From assembly GCA_963693315.1 (NCBI GenBank), contig OY856186.1:367529859-367593858 (forward strand): a stretch of DNA of 64,000 bases. The letters run 5' to 3'. Position numbers and translations under genes: made by a program. The notes under the pieces were generated by a model that saw only the letters and a list, made by a program, of their open reading frames with translations, was not told the DNA's origin and searched no databases. This stretch comes from Diogma glabrata. Lineage: Eukaryota > Arthropoda > Insecta > Diptera > Cylindrotomidae. Positions 45,298-56,390 of the stretch are shown here, piece by piece; within the stretch, counting starts at the first letter, position 1, and every line of letters begins with the position of its first letter.

Positions 45298-45436
45298 TTT
45301 TTTTTTTTGTTTTTCCATCTCCGCTTATCACATATAGTCGTTTGGCATCAAAATTTTTCCGAAATTCCGAGATGAAGCCCATTGCAATAGGTAGATTTTT
45401 ATATGAAATCTACCTAAAATTAGGTACAAAAATCAT

Positions 45437-47188
45437 ATGAGACGAGTCTGGCAACAAAATAGAAATCCTTACACCAAAACGCTTACTAACGTCCTAATAA
45501 AAGAGATATCTGCTGAATTGCAAATGATCAAAAATAACAACTTCTCGAGTTATTTAGAACAAATATCTAATGAAAATGATTACAAACAACTTTTCTCACT
45601 TAGCAAGAAACTTCGTAATACGAAACAAAAAATACCAGCTATCCATAATATAACACACAACAAACTACTGATTACATCAGCTGAAAAGGCCAATGAATTT
45701 GCTAATTTATTTTGCTTAACTCATAGCACAAACAATCCTATTGACAAAGAACTCCTAAGCAACGTAGAAAAAACAAATAACAGGACTACCAAGCAGGAAT
45801 TAAAACTAGAAGGTCATCAGTTGATTAAACCAAAACAAATAGAAATAATATTTAAAAAGCTAAAAAATTCAAAATCTCCAGGCCCTGATAATATTACCAA
45901 TCAATTGATAAAATATTTACCCCGAAAAGCTATTGTTTACTTAACGTATATTCTCAACGCGTGTCTTAGAATTGGATACTTTCCCAAGACTTGGAAAGTT
46001 GCAAAAGTATTACCAATACCAAAAGCATCAAAAGATAAAACAAATATTGAGAATTATCGACCAATAAGTCTCCTTAACGGATTTGGTAAAATTTTTGAAA
46101 AAGCGATTCTTACAAGACTAGAAAATTTTATTAATACAAATAACATAATACCTGACGAACAATGTGGTTTCAGAAAAGGACATTCAACCAACCATCAACT
46201 CTTACGCATCTGTAGTTTTGCAAAAGAAAACATGAGCAACCAAAAATCAACAGTCCTGATCTGTTTCGACATTGAAAAAGCCTTTGATAAAGTTTGGCAT
46301 GAGGGGCTGATACACAAACTAATTAAATATAATTTCCCGGTATATCTTATTAAAATAATTAAATCATTTCTCTTAGATAGGGAATTTTATGTAAGCATTG
46401 AAGGAGCAAATTCTGAACATAAACCAATACACTGTGGAGTACCTCAAGGCGGAGTACTCTCACCTCTTCTCTACAATATATATACGTCAGATATAAAATC
46501 TGTACTTAGTAGAAATATCGAATACGCTCAATTTGCTGACGATACGGCCATTTTTACAGCGGGAAACCACATTGATGATATCCTCCCAGATGTACAAAAA
46601 AATATTCAAGACATAACCAAATATTACAAAAAATGGGGCATTAAATTAAACTCATCCAAAACACAAGCAATATACATAACTAGAAAAACAGCTAAGCAAA
46701 ACCTGCCCAACTCTAACTCATTAAAAATCGAAGGAAATCAAATTGAATGGTCCAATAAAGTTAAATATCTTGGCATTGTAATTGATAAAAGAATTACATT
46801 CAAAGAACACTTTAACTATTCAATATCAAAATTTAATACGGTCTTAAAGATTCTATACGGACTATTGAATAGAAAATCAAAACTCTGCTTACACAATAAA
46901 CGACTAATATATATGCTTATGCTAAGAAGTATTCTTTTGTATGGAAGTCCTGTCTGGGGAACATGCGCCACAACACACATAAAAAAACTCCAAGTTGTTC
47001 AAAACAAATGCTTAAAACTCATATATAATAAACCTCGCGATTACTCCACTAAAAAGTTAGTACGTATGACTGAAGTACCGCTAGTCATAGACCAAATTAA
47101 GAAATTAAAGATAAACTTTAAAAATAATTTACGTAATATTAACAATAAAATGGTAGGAACTCTTGTTTCTTCTTCTTTACTAACATAA
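45437..47188 (+). pseudogene. LINE ORF2, reverse transcriptase part, separated from its endonuclease
   Basis: 583 codons from an ATG that is only the first Met after the junction. RRVWQQNRNP is the basic linker typical of Jockey-group ORF2. RT motifs in order are KSPGPDNI (about 146-153), NYRPISLL, QCGFRKGHST (about 242-251), CFDIEKAFD (catalytic D278), GVPQGGVLSPLLYN (334-347) and QFADDTAIF (D368, D369). These are followed by a long thumb/C-terminal region with the WGIKLNSSKT and KVKYLGIVID phrases. The domain itself looks intact, but it lacks the endonuclease, which lies about 13 kb upstream. Size and order fit the missing half of the ORF starting at 31446. Confidence 0.88.
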
Positions 47189-48290
47189 ACTGCTGATAGC
47201 ATTTATTTGTTTTTATTTTGTTCTGTTTTGTTTTTTTGTAGATGTAGGTTTAGCTTAGTGGATTTAGGTTTAGTCAAAATCAATCACTGTGGTTTTTTGT
47301 CAAAAATATTTTCCACTAAATTAATACTCATACATGATTAAATTTTTAATAATGTCAAATATTGTTAGACATAAGTTAGTTATTAAAAAAAATAAGAGAG
47401 GAGAAAAGTCGATAAGACTGAACTTCAAGAGAATTGTAACAAAAATTAAAATATTAATAATAAAATAAAACTTGATAAACTAAAAAACTATTGTCATAGT
47501 TATACAATTACTTTGAAAAAAATAACAAATATTTTATCAAAGGTTACTTGTTCAACATATTTTCATTTCAAATTTATGCAAAATTATAACTTTGATTTAG
47601 AATAAACAATTTCTTTAAAATATTTTGCTAGCAGCGAATAAAAAATAGTATATGACGTTCGGACGAAAGCTATTTTGGGCTTAATGTGGATGCAAATCTT
47701 GGCTAGCGCCTCGATTTGCAAACTCCGCATACGTCCAAAATGTTTAGCTTTACATCCTTGCATCATAATTTACTACTTCTAAACCAAACTTAACTAAATT
47801 ATTTTTTCCAAATTACTACATACAACACTTGGTTACCAGAAATTACTACATACAACACTTGGTTACCAAAATCTCTTTCTATTGTTGTGTATTTGTTTCA
47901 TTTTGCCAAACAATAAAAAAAACGAAATAGCAAAACCCAATTTACAAGGCGATCCAAATTATACAAATCATTAATTTAACATCGTGAACACATCAATTCA
48001 CATTGTATGGATCACCATATACGTATTGCAAACACTGAACGTGAAAATCACACTTCATATATACAAAAACAAGCACTGTTTCCATAGAGAACACCAAAAC
48101 GGAAATAAAATATTAGTATAAGGAAAAAACTGCAGTCAATTTTTTTTGGGAAGGGGGGGGGGGGGGGGGTATTGTTTTAAAGACGAAAAAAAGCATATTT
48201 TTGCGGTGACATGAGTAATATAATTTTATTAAATTTAATTACATATTATTGTACAACTTTAAAAATTAAAAAAAATTAAAAATATTGATA
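47189..48290. other. LINE 3' UTR and unassigned DNA
   Basis: The first 250-300 bp are T-rich then A-rich and probably form the LINE 3' UTR and tail; I see no clean poly(A) plus target duplication. A 30-bp phrase, AATTACTACATACAACACTT plus GGTTACCA, is tandemly duplicated at 47810-47868. A run of 17 G lies at 48153-48169. Confidence 0.5.
48153..48169 (+). repeat. Poly-G run of 17
   Basis: Seventeen consecutive G after GGGAA, in otherwise AT-rich DNA. It could fold as a quadruplex, and its length is also easily altered by sequencing or replication slippage. Confidence 0.85.
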
Positions 48291-48423
48291 TTTCAGCCGA
48301 TGACGTTGAATCTCTAGAGGCGCCTTGAAAAAAAGTGGTTTTGCGGTGAACAATATAACCCGTTACCGGATCATGTGAAACAAAAAAATTGATATGCATT
48401 TTAAAAGTGATGTATTTCTCGAG

Positions 48424-48560
48424 GTAATCACGAAGAGTTTTTTTTTTTTAATTTTTTGCAGCACTTGGAAGTGAAAATCGCGATTTTAGCTCAAAAAATC
48501 GCGTTTAATTTGTTATTAAAAAATAGAAAAAATGAAAAAAAAAAAACTCTTCGTTATTAC
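48424..48560. repeat. Inverted repeat, possible fold-back element
   Basis: A 26-bp arm at 48424-48449 (GTAATCACGAAGAG plus 12 T) is inverted at 48535-48560 with one mismatch. Between the arms, AAAATCGCGATTTT is itself palindromic. It has no coding content. Confidence 0.6.
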
Positions 48561-49399
48561 TTGTTGATTTATGTGAAGAAGTAATGTTCAAATTTTCAAA
48601 AGGATCGGTTCAGTAGATTTTGAGTTCTAATGTTCACGAACTTCAAAAATGACGTTTTCGGGAAAATGGGGTCAAGCGGCAACCCTGTTGAAACGCTGTA
48701 ACTCCGTTAGTTTTACTCGGATTGAATTAAAACTAGTACACAATATTCTCGACATATTGTTCATTCAGAAAAAAAAAATAAAAAAAAAAATAAAAATATT
48801 TTAAAACCATACCATATCGTAGAGTTTACGACGTCATTGAGGATGACAAATTTCCAGTGTCGTTTCTAAAATGATAACAAAAGCAATGTCAGAATTAACC
48901 TTGACGATTTAATAGTTTTCGAAATTAGTCTTCAAAACCATATTAAAAATTTATTGGAAGCATTTCAGAGATAACGGGAGGTGAACGTCGTTATTGGAGG
49001 CTGCGTAAATTGCTGGAAAAAGCTTGTGTCACATCGATTTTTTCAGGTATTAAGGATCCTCGACCGCATTTATTCATTAATATTTTTAATAAAAACTTTT
49101 TAGAATTTCTTGATAGTGGAGCCTCTAGTAGTATATTGGGAAGGAATTCCTTGGAGTAGATAAAGTCTTTAGGGATGTCTTATTGCTATTTCACCTCGTG
49201 CATCCGCATAGTGGCACAATCAGTAAAATTTAGAATGACTCCACTATACCAATACGATGCCATATTGTACATGGTTTGTGTGAGGAACTCTACCTGGGAA
49301 TCGATTTCTGGTAGGGTTTGGGTATCGTCCCTTCATTTGTCTGTGGGTCGACACGAGTGGAGTATGATAACGTCAAAATACATGTTATAAAATCCTTTT

Positions 49400-50592
49400 A
49401 AAACAAAGTTGCACTTAGAAAGTGACAAAATTTTGCTAAGTGCAAAGTCTCTACAAATCATAATTGACATTACCATTTGTATTTTCTTTGGCGGAATGAG
49501 ATTACTGATAAGCAAATACTTTATTTATTTTAAATTCATTTGAAAATTCAAAGCGTTAATATAAATAATTCGTTTTATTGTTATAGTTCTTTATCACACC
49601 GTTCAATCAAAATAATTGAAATGTTTATTTTAATTATATTCAAAATAAATCCCATTAATTGTATTTAATTAATCAAACATAAGATAACAGGAATTCTTTA
49701 AATATACTATTAGACAATTTGACGACATTTTAAGTATTTTCGGTTCAAAATAATGTAAATATTTGAATAACAAAAATAAGGTTAGCTTTACGTGACAACC
49801 AACATTTCAAGACAAAAAAGTTATATTTTGATATAAATGTCGCTCTTTTTAATGATTAGGATTAAAGGTGTAAAAAATAAGAAATTGACGCTTCAAGGAC
49901 GTCTTTTTATCAACTTATTCACTACCTTTACCAATGTAAATAATCTCATCGTAACCGTCACGTTTTCCTGATAATCAAATATTTCTTATCAAATTTTATT
50001 TTAAATTTCAATTAAATTAGAATTTACATCAAATATTTGATTGAACGAGAATTTGAAAATTAAATATTTGAGTTTTTTATCAATAAAAAATTGAAGGTAA
50101 AAAATCCGTGATACATTGTATGATTTTTTTTTACGTATTTTATTTCTTTGGGGAATGCAGCAACAATAGCGGTTAATTTGATGTTAAAGAAAAGTAAATT
50201 ATCATTTTGGGCGAATCAGCTTTCATTATTTATTTAATACTAACTTCCGTGTTTTGTTTAATTTAATTGCAGTAATGGTAAGTGGAGACATCGGTTTTAT
50301 GCCATATCAATTCCATTTCATTGAAAAACAAATTAACCATGTAATTCTTAGTTAAGACATGAATGAATGATACATATGCAATTTCTATGGTTTCGTACTG
50401 CCTGCTGATTATACTGTCATCGAAGATTCAAATGCATTATACACTATTTTTTTTGTATTTTTGCACAATCACTGGCGAGTATTTTTAATATCGCCAACCA
50501 TTCAAAAATGAAAAACAAGCTCTAAGTTGCAATTCAAAGCTTTGGATTGAACGACTTTAGCTCATTCAATGATTTTATTTCGGTTCGAAAAG
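49400..50592. other. AT-rich DNA between fossil Gypsy protease and RT
   Basis: No recognisable coding sequence. It is either decayed Gypsy sequence or later insertions; I cannot tell which. Confidence 0.4.
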
Positions 50593-51050
50593 TTACTTCG
50601 GTCTGGAAAACCTAAGTATTATATTCATGAGCCACAAGTGAAATTCTTACCATCACTTTTTTGGCATTTCTCAACGTTTTCTAAAAAGCAAAAAAGCTTG
50701 GCTGTCTGCCAGCCGGTTTGTCTCTATATCTGTTTCAAATACGTTGTTACAGAAAAAACGCTACAGCGTTTTAAATAATTCTTGTTTCTAAGAATACGTT
50801 AACTTAATGGTAAGACCTGAAAGGATGATGGGTTTGATAACTGTACCTGAAGTGATTCAAAACAATCGTCAAGTATGTTAAAACAAATTTGCGTATTTTT
50901 TGCGTAATTTTAAGTGATAACGAGTAGAAACATTGAACGTGGGGGAATATTGATGGTTGGGATTGGTATGTGAGACCTGGACTTTGATAATTATTTTATA
51001 AGTGTGTCAAAAGAATGATTAGCATTTATTTGTATAAGCTTTTTTTTTGA
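50593..51050 (+). mobile_element. Helentron-like non-autonomous element, copy 4 (truncated)
   Basis: It begins TTACTTCGGTCTGGAAAACC (ACTTCGGTCTG at 50595-50605) and follows the other copies through the CATTTCTCAACGTTTTCTAA, GTCTGCC and AAGTGATAACGAGTAGAAAC phrases. It then stops before the minisatellite and right end. It lies within the fossil Gypsy element A. Confidence 0.7.
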
Positions 51051-52664
51051 GAAACATAAAATGGAAAACATTTTCAATTAGAAACATTTGGTATGATACC
51101 CTTTTAACACCCTTAATACCCTTTCAATTATCTACCTTTGGCTTCACCACTATATCATCAATTTTCAAAGAGATATCATAGCGCTGCCCCAGCATTTGCG
51201 TCTAAAGGATACCGAGAGGAACGACAAACAAATTGAGTCGTTATGATTCCCAATTTGAATTATCCCAACTTATCTTCACTGGAAAAAATCGATTTTCATG
51301 AGTTTGTTCATCGAGTAGCGGCCAGGAGAGATCGTGAGGTGCTGAACTTGACTCAACGCTTCAAATGGGCGTAATCAAAAATGCTGATAGTTCGTTGTGT
51401 TCGCCAGTGGTTTCGGTTCTGAAAAAGTTTGGTAAAAACTGATTATGTTTTGGCAGTCGTCGTGTTCTTTCCCTGACCATAAGGGACGTTTACCTCCTTC
51501 TCTTGATCGATGGCCTGTAGGTCATCTACATAGTACGGAAAACATATCAAGTATTGATCTTAAGGATGCTTTCTGGAAAATTTCTTCGACGTTGACATTT
51601 GGAACTGCTATTTAAAGTCACTGAACTGATAAGAGCGATTAGGTTAACAATAAGTTTTGGGAAAAGAGTTCATTTGAGAGAGGTACGCTATTTAGGTTTT
51701 TGTTTCTACAAATATAGTCTTCGAATGGGTCTGGGAAAGGTACAAGCTGTTCCGGAATAACCAGCTCCAACTACTGTTAAGCAGATACGTCGTCTTGTGG
51801 GTATGGTGAAATTGTAAGAGTGATTTACCGCAAATTATGTGAGTGTAAGACATACTAAACACCTCACCGATTTATTAAATGAAGGTTCTACCAAGCTAAA
51901 GTGGACACTAAAGTTTAGAAACTAAAATAGCTTTTGAATATCTGAAGATTCAGTTAATTCAACTTCAGTTCTGATTAATCCAAATTATAACAAAGAGTTC
52001 TTCATTCGTTGTGACACTAGCCTGACAGGGATGGTAGTGTCTTGTATCAGAAATAATAAAGATGGACAACGGTGTCTGATAGCTTTCATGTCGAAGAAGC
52101 TCGTGTCGAAGAATCTCAGACAAACTTCAAAGAAACTATTCGGTTTTTGGAGCTTGAGGGTCTTGCGGTCAGTCCTAGTGTGAAGAAATTCAGGGGCTAT
52201 GTTGAAGGTCACAAATTCATTAAGTAACTGATTACTCAAGTCTGAAGTGGCATATTTATCTGAAAGACTTGAGTGGCCGACTGGTAGAAAGACTTGAAAA
52301 GCGACCAATCCAGCCTGAAGTAGCTTGTGTCTCAGAAAAACTTGAGTAGCCGACTGGCTAGGTGAGCTCTAAAGCTCCAACAAATAGGCTTTACAATTAT
52401 CTACTAAAAAGGGTCCCCAGAAATGTCCCCTCATGCTCTATATCATCTATTCGATGTTACACATGAGGAATTTTCTGAAGCATTAACACACCAAATAATT
52501 TATATGAATCTTGACGATGAAGGTTATCAACATGATGCCTACATGGAGATAATAGTTAAAGTTCAAATGTAACCCACTGATTTTCCTTTGGCGAAACATT
52601 TGGATGACGAGGTGTACATCCGTGTAGAACAAAAACTTAATGCAATACCGAATAGTTTACATGC

Positions 52665-52877
52665 GTGGAAGCTCTGGGTACCAAAACAGTAGAAATGATC
52701 AAGAGTCATGATAATAGTACTGCTGCTCATGGAGGGGTAAAGAAGACGTTGGAGACATTCCTACGACTATACTATTGGCCTGGCATGGCGTCACAAGCTC
52801 ACAATTATGTGGTGACTTGTAATACCTGCAAACAAACAAATATCTCGAACCAGATTTTACGTCCATCGTTACAATAA
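52665..52877 (+). pseudogene. Integrase zinc-finger segment of Gypsy fossil A
   Basis: 71 codons with the HHCC zinc finger: H15 and H22 (AAHGGVKKTLE), the YYWPGM phrase, then CNTC. This is the N-terminal domain of a Ty3/Gypsy integrase. Upstream and downstream frames are interrupted; the catalytic core cannot be followed beyond about 53050. Confidence 0.8.
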
Positions 52878-53189
52878 AAGTTTGCAACAGAACGTCCATG
52901 GCAGAGGATCTGTATAAATTGAAATGCGGTGATATTAACTGTCCCTAATCATTTCACAAAGTTGGTATTACTCAAACCTCTTCGAAACGCAACTCAATCT
53001 AAAGTGAACGCTTTCCTAAGGAATGAGGCATTTTTTACTTATAGAGTACCAGAGTTTCTACACAGCAGCAATGGTATTCAAGCAAAACCTTTCAGAACTT
53101 ATTAACGGCAATCATTGCTCTGCATATTAGAACTGGAGTCCATAGTCTATAAATTAACGCGTCAAAAAGGGTTAATAGATTGGTTCTTG

Positions 53190-54460
53190 CCGCCATACGA
53201 GCGAATGTGAAGGCCATACTTGTATTAATATAAAACGATACAGATTGCCGTTATCTTCTAAAGAGAAAGTTAGCAAACAAGTAACAAAAATGCTTAAAGA
53301 TGGTATTGTAGAACCGAATAGTAGCCCATTTAACAGTCCACTAATTGTAGTTCCAAAAAAATCAGCTACCAGTGAGCGGAAGTGGAGGATTGTAGCAGAT
53401 CTTCGTCGTTTAAACGACAGTACCATTGTCGATGTCGTTTCGCTAGCTAATGTATCTAAAATAATGTTACAACTAGGAAAGGCGCGTCACTTTACGACTC
53501 TTGATTTGGCGGATGGTTATCATCAAATACCTGCGACAGAAAACGACAAACATAAAACTGCTTTCAGTTTCGGTAAAATTTAGTTTGAACTAAAAAATGC
53601 TTTATCTTCCAACGTGCAATGAACTCCGTTTTATTTGGATTAAATGGAACAAAATCTTTTGTTTATCTTAATGATATCGTCATCCATGGGTATGACTTTA
53701 AAAAAATCATAATTTTAAATTAGAGTAAGTTTTCCAACACCTTGCAATCTTAAACTCCAGCCATCCAAATGTTATTTTCTTTCCAAAGACATTCTTTTCC
53801 TTGGACATCATATCGCAGAAAATGGCATACAATCTGATCCTGTGAAAACCAAAGTAATCCCCCATTATTCAAAAACAACAACATCAAAACAAATTAAGTC
53901 ATTCCTTGGGTGGTTTTTATCGAAAATTCAAAAAATCGTTGCTGAAATCGCCGCATCTTTGAAATCTCTATTAAAAAAGGAAAATTTAAATGTTATGTCA
54001 CTTGTGAAAAATCCTTTGAATCTATGGAATTTGCTCTTATTTCGTCATGCGTTCTTATTTTTGGAGACCATAAAATCCCATGCATTAATAATTGTGATGT
54101 AAGTGATGTCTATTATTGTCATATTATTACAGGAAAGAGAAAAAAAGACCTATCTATTGAGAATAAGGTGTGGAATTCTGCCGAGAGAAAATTCCTTGCG
54201 CATATTCACAATCAAAACGGACCATAAACCTTTACTATGGCTTCATAAAAATGCAAATCCTTCAACCAGACTTACTCGCTGGCGCATTTAAATGGATGAC
54301 AATGAATATGATATTATTTATAGACCTGGCAAAACCACACGCTTACGCTTTAAGTCGCATTGAAATTGATAACATTGTCCTCAATAATCCCATCACGCTA
54401 CACATACAAGCAACGTTTCACTCTATTGGTTATTTGAAGAAAAAAGAATAGATGCTCTGT
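53190..54460 (+). pseudogene. Degenerate Ty3/Gypsy element B, RT and RNase H
   Basis: The RT N-terminal half is open at 53245-53583: KMLKDGIVEPNSSP, PKKSATSERKWRIV, then TTLDLADGYHQIP with the catalytic Asp. A stop and frame shifts follow. FVYLNDIVIHG near 53660 is the catalytic box with one Asp replaced by Asn. IKSFLGW is near 53895, and RNase H TDHKPLLWL plus TRLTRWRI near 54215-54290. It resembles the intact Gypsy element more than fossil A does. Integrase is missing, so this is a truncated, dead copy. Confidence 0.82.
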
Positions 54461-55030
54461 AAAAAGCACAAATAAAATCATAAACAAATATGAGGCATAC
54501 AAAATAAAATAATATACTATTCACATAAAACGTTAATTAACTTTAACAACTGGTTCAGAGAAAAAAAGAACCAGTTTATCTTGTTACCCCAATATCAGTA
54601 ATATACTACATATTTTTTTCGGGAAACACAATATCTTTAACATAAATAAATTAAACGGTTTAAATAACTTCAAAGATACAGTAGATAAAAATAATAAGCC
54701 AGATAAAATGTTTACATTTCCCAGATATAAACAGTGGACAAACAGAGTGAGGATTTGATACTAAATTCTAGGAACACAAAAACGCTACATCATCTTCTCA
54801 TGTAAATAAATCAAATGTTACAGAACACTTGGCACAACAAAAACATTAAATAGATGAATTAAATTTGAAAATAATAAATGTTAAGGGTTCGTTTTTTAAA
54901 GGGATCAACCGTAATTGGTCGTTTGTTCAAGTTTAATTTCACCAATACACAGGTGTTGATTTTCTTGAGATCAGATGGAACGCGTTAATGCATACCTCAA
55001 TAAAATTTTTGAAATGTAAAATACGTTTAT
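54461..55030. other. AT-rich DNA without recognisable genes
   Basis: I see nothing coding. Short duplicated phrases (AACTGGTTCAGAG / GAACCAG near 54545-54575) form a small hairpin. Confidence 0.5.
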
Positions 55031-56390
55031 ATTTAGAAAAACTCTAACGTGTTTAATTTGAGAACAGGGTAGTCCGAAATATTTCTGGAATTTTAAATTT
55101 AGTATAACTTTGAAATAAAATTTCAAGAGAACATCTCACCCGATATCAACTGTGTATATGCGTTGCCAAGGTAAATGACTAGCCTGGTGAATAAAAAATA
55201 CACTGTAAAACTTTCCAACACTATTAAAAATATAAAGAAAAATAACTTTCAAAGATGGCACTTATGTCGTTAGATGTAAATAAATTTTTTTGATCGGAGA
55301 TGCAACAAATCGATATTTTTAAGACAAATTCGTTTTCTCTTTAAATATTGATATTACTTCCGGTGAAGTCTCAAAGTTAAATATTGCGAAAAAAAAATAC
55401 TAAACATAAATTAACATTAACGCAATTTTAAAAACTTTATTTCATAATATTTTTAACAGTGTAAGCAAATAATTAACGGATCAATTTCACGAAGATTCAA
55501 CAACGTTTTGACTTGACCCCTTTTAATTTTGATTAATTTTTGTTTATGGATAGTCTTTCATAATTAAAAAATACAAGTTCTTTTAGAAGTTTTTTTTACC
55601 AGGGGTCTTCACAGGGTGCCCCTCAATTTTTTGTTATTTTGTGATGTGAGTGTATTTTGACGAGCGATTGTGGTTATTCTATAAAATATTTGATATTTAA
55701 CATAAAAAAAATCTTTTAGTTTAAAACGCCATTTTATAATTTTCCTTCGCAACAAAAAACTGATTCCCGACAGTCATATGCACAACGAATTTTACCTTTA
55801 AAACAAAAAATAATTCTAGTACTAAACTTTGACAAGTTGTTAGATATAAAATAAGCTTTAATTTAGTTAAAAAAAAAGATGTAGCGCCATCTTTTCTTCA
55901 ATTACACCGTTTTCTTTTTATGTTACCCCGTTAAAAATTATTTCAAAAAATTAACAGTACATTCTTAAAAACATTGTTCTAATACCTATTCAACGACATG
56001 TCATTTATGAAAATCGATTGAGTAGTTTTTCTACAATCGCTCGTCAAAATGCACTCACATCACAAAATAACAAAAACTTGAGGGGCACCCTGTGAAGACC
56101 CCTGGTCGAAAAAAAAATTCTAAGAGAACTTGTATTTTTTATTTATGAAAGACTATCTATAAACAAAAAAAAAACAAAATTAAAAGGGGTCAAGTCAATA
56201 TTTCCCAAAAATTTGCTGAACTTGCGTGAAATTGCTCAACGGCAATTTGTTTTTCTATATGCAGTTTTTCACATGTCAAAGATCGTAAAACAGTTGATAT
56301 CGGACATTCTCTTGCAATTTGATTTTAATGTTACACTGAATTTTCAGACCACCCTGTTCTCAAATTAAACACTTTAAAATTTTTCAAAAA
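55030..56390. mobile_element. Fold-back element with long imperfect inverted arms
   Basis: The arms are traced by matching blocks. TTTGAGAACAGGGTAGTC (55065) pairs with the inverse at 56340-56360. GATATCAACTG (55142) is inverted at 56296. CAATTTCACG (55484) is inverted at 56226. A highly similar block of about 155 bp, from GACTTGACCCC (55511) to GACGAGCGATTGTGG (55674), is inverted at 56035-56197. The left arm has about 240 extra bases (about 55190-55440). The centre is AT-rich and non-coding. No target duplication was identified, so the ends are approximate. Confidence 0.7.

Larger units (their letters stand above)
32431..45436. mobile_element. ~13-kb composite insertion inside LINE ORF2
   Basis: Everything between the two halves of ORF2 is foreign to the LINE: the 629-bp tandem array, a 0.7-kb inverted-repeat element, unassigned DNA, and the Gypsy element that was itself inserted into it. 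The 13-bp phrase AATAGGTAGATTT occurs near both edges (32447-32459 and 45386-45398), in direct orientation. This could be a target duplication, or the end of a small hairpin element that was there first. The phrase GAAATCTACCTA occurs at 32632, 37895 and 45405. I could not define clean termini. Confidence 0.5.
30000..47480 (+). mobile_element. Jockey-type LINE split by a ~13-kb nested insertion
   Basis: ORF1 (30065-31459), ORF2 endonuclease part (31446 to about 32430) and ORF2 RT part (from 45437 to 47188) are in the same orientation. Together they have the normal order and lengths of one non-LTR retrotransposon. The left part breaks off in the basic linker between endonuclease and RT, and the right part resumes in that same linker (RRVWQQNR). 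The DNA between is a separate, nested insertion. The outer limits are uncertain: no 5' end is recognisable, and the 3' UTR fades into A-rich sequence around 47.4-47.48 kb. Confidence 0.75.
48860..52920 (+). pseudogene. Degenerate Ty3/Gypsy element A
   Basis: Pieces in correct order, in shifting frames with many stops: protease-like sequence at about 48990-49390 (DSGASSS at 49112), RT at about 51200-51650 (SSIDLKDAFW near 51550), RT thumb and RNase H at about 51690-52320 (VRYLGF, then PTTVKQIRRLVGMV), and an integrase zinc finger at 52665-52877. The 1.8 kb between protease and RT includes a Helentron-like fragment (50593-51050) that presumably inserted later. It belongs to a Gypsy lineage different from the intact element. 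It is clearly dead. Confidence 0.75.

Noticed and set aside
45187..45375. Open frame with a Tyr-Ile repeat
   Set aside because: It is translation of the TA microsatellite.
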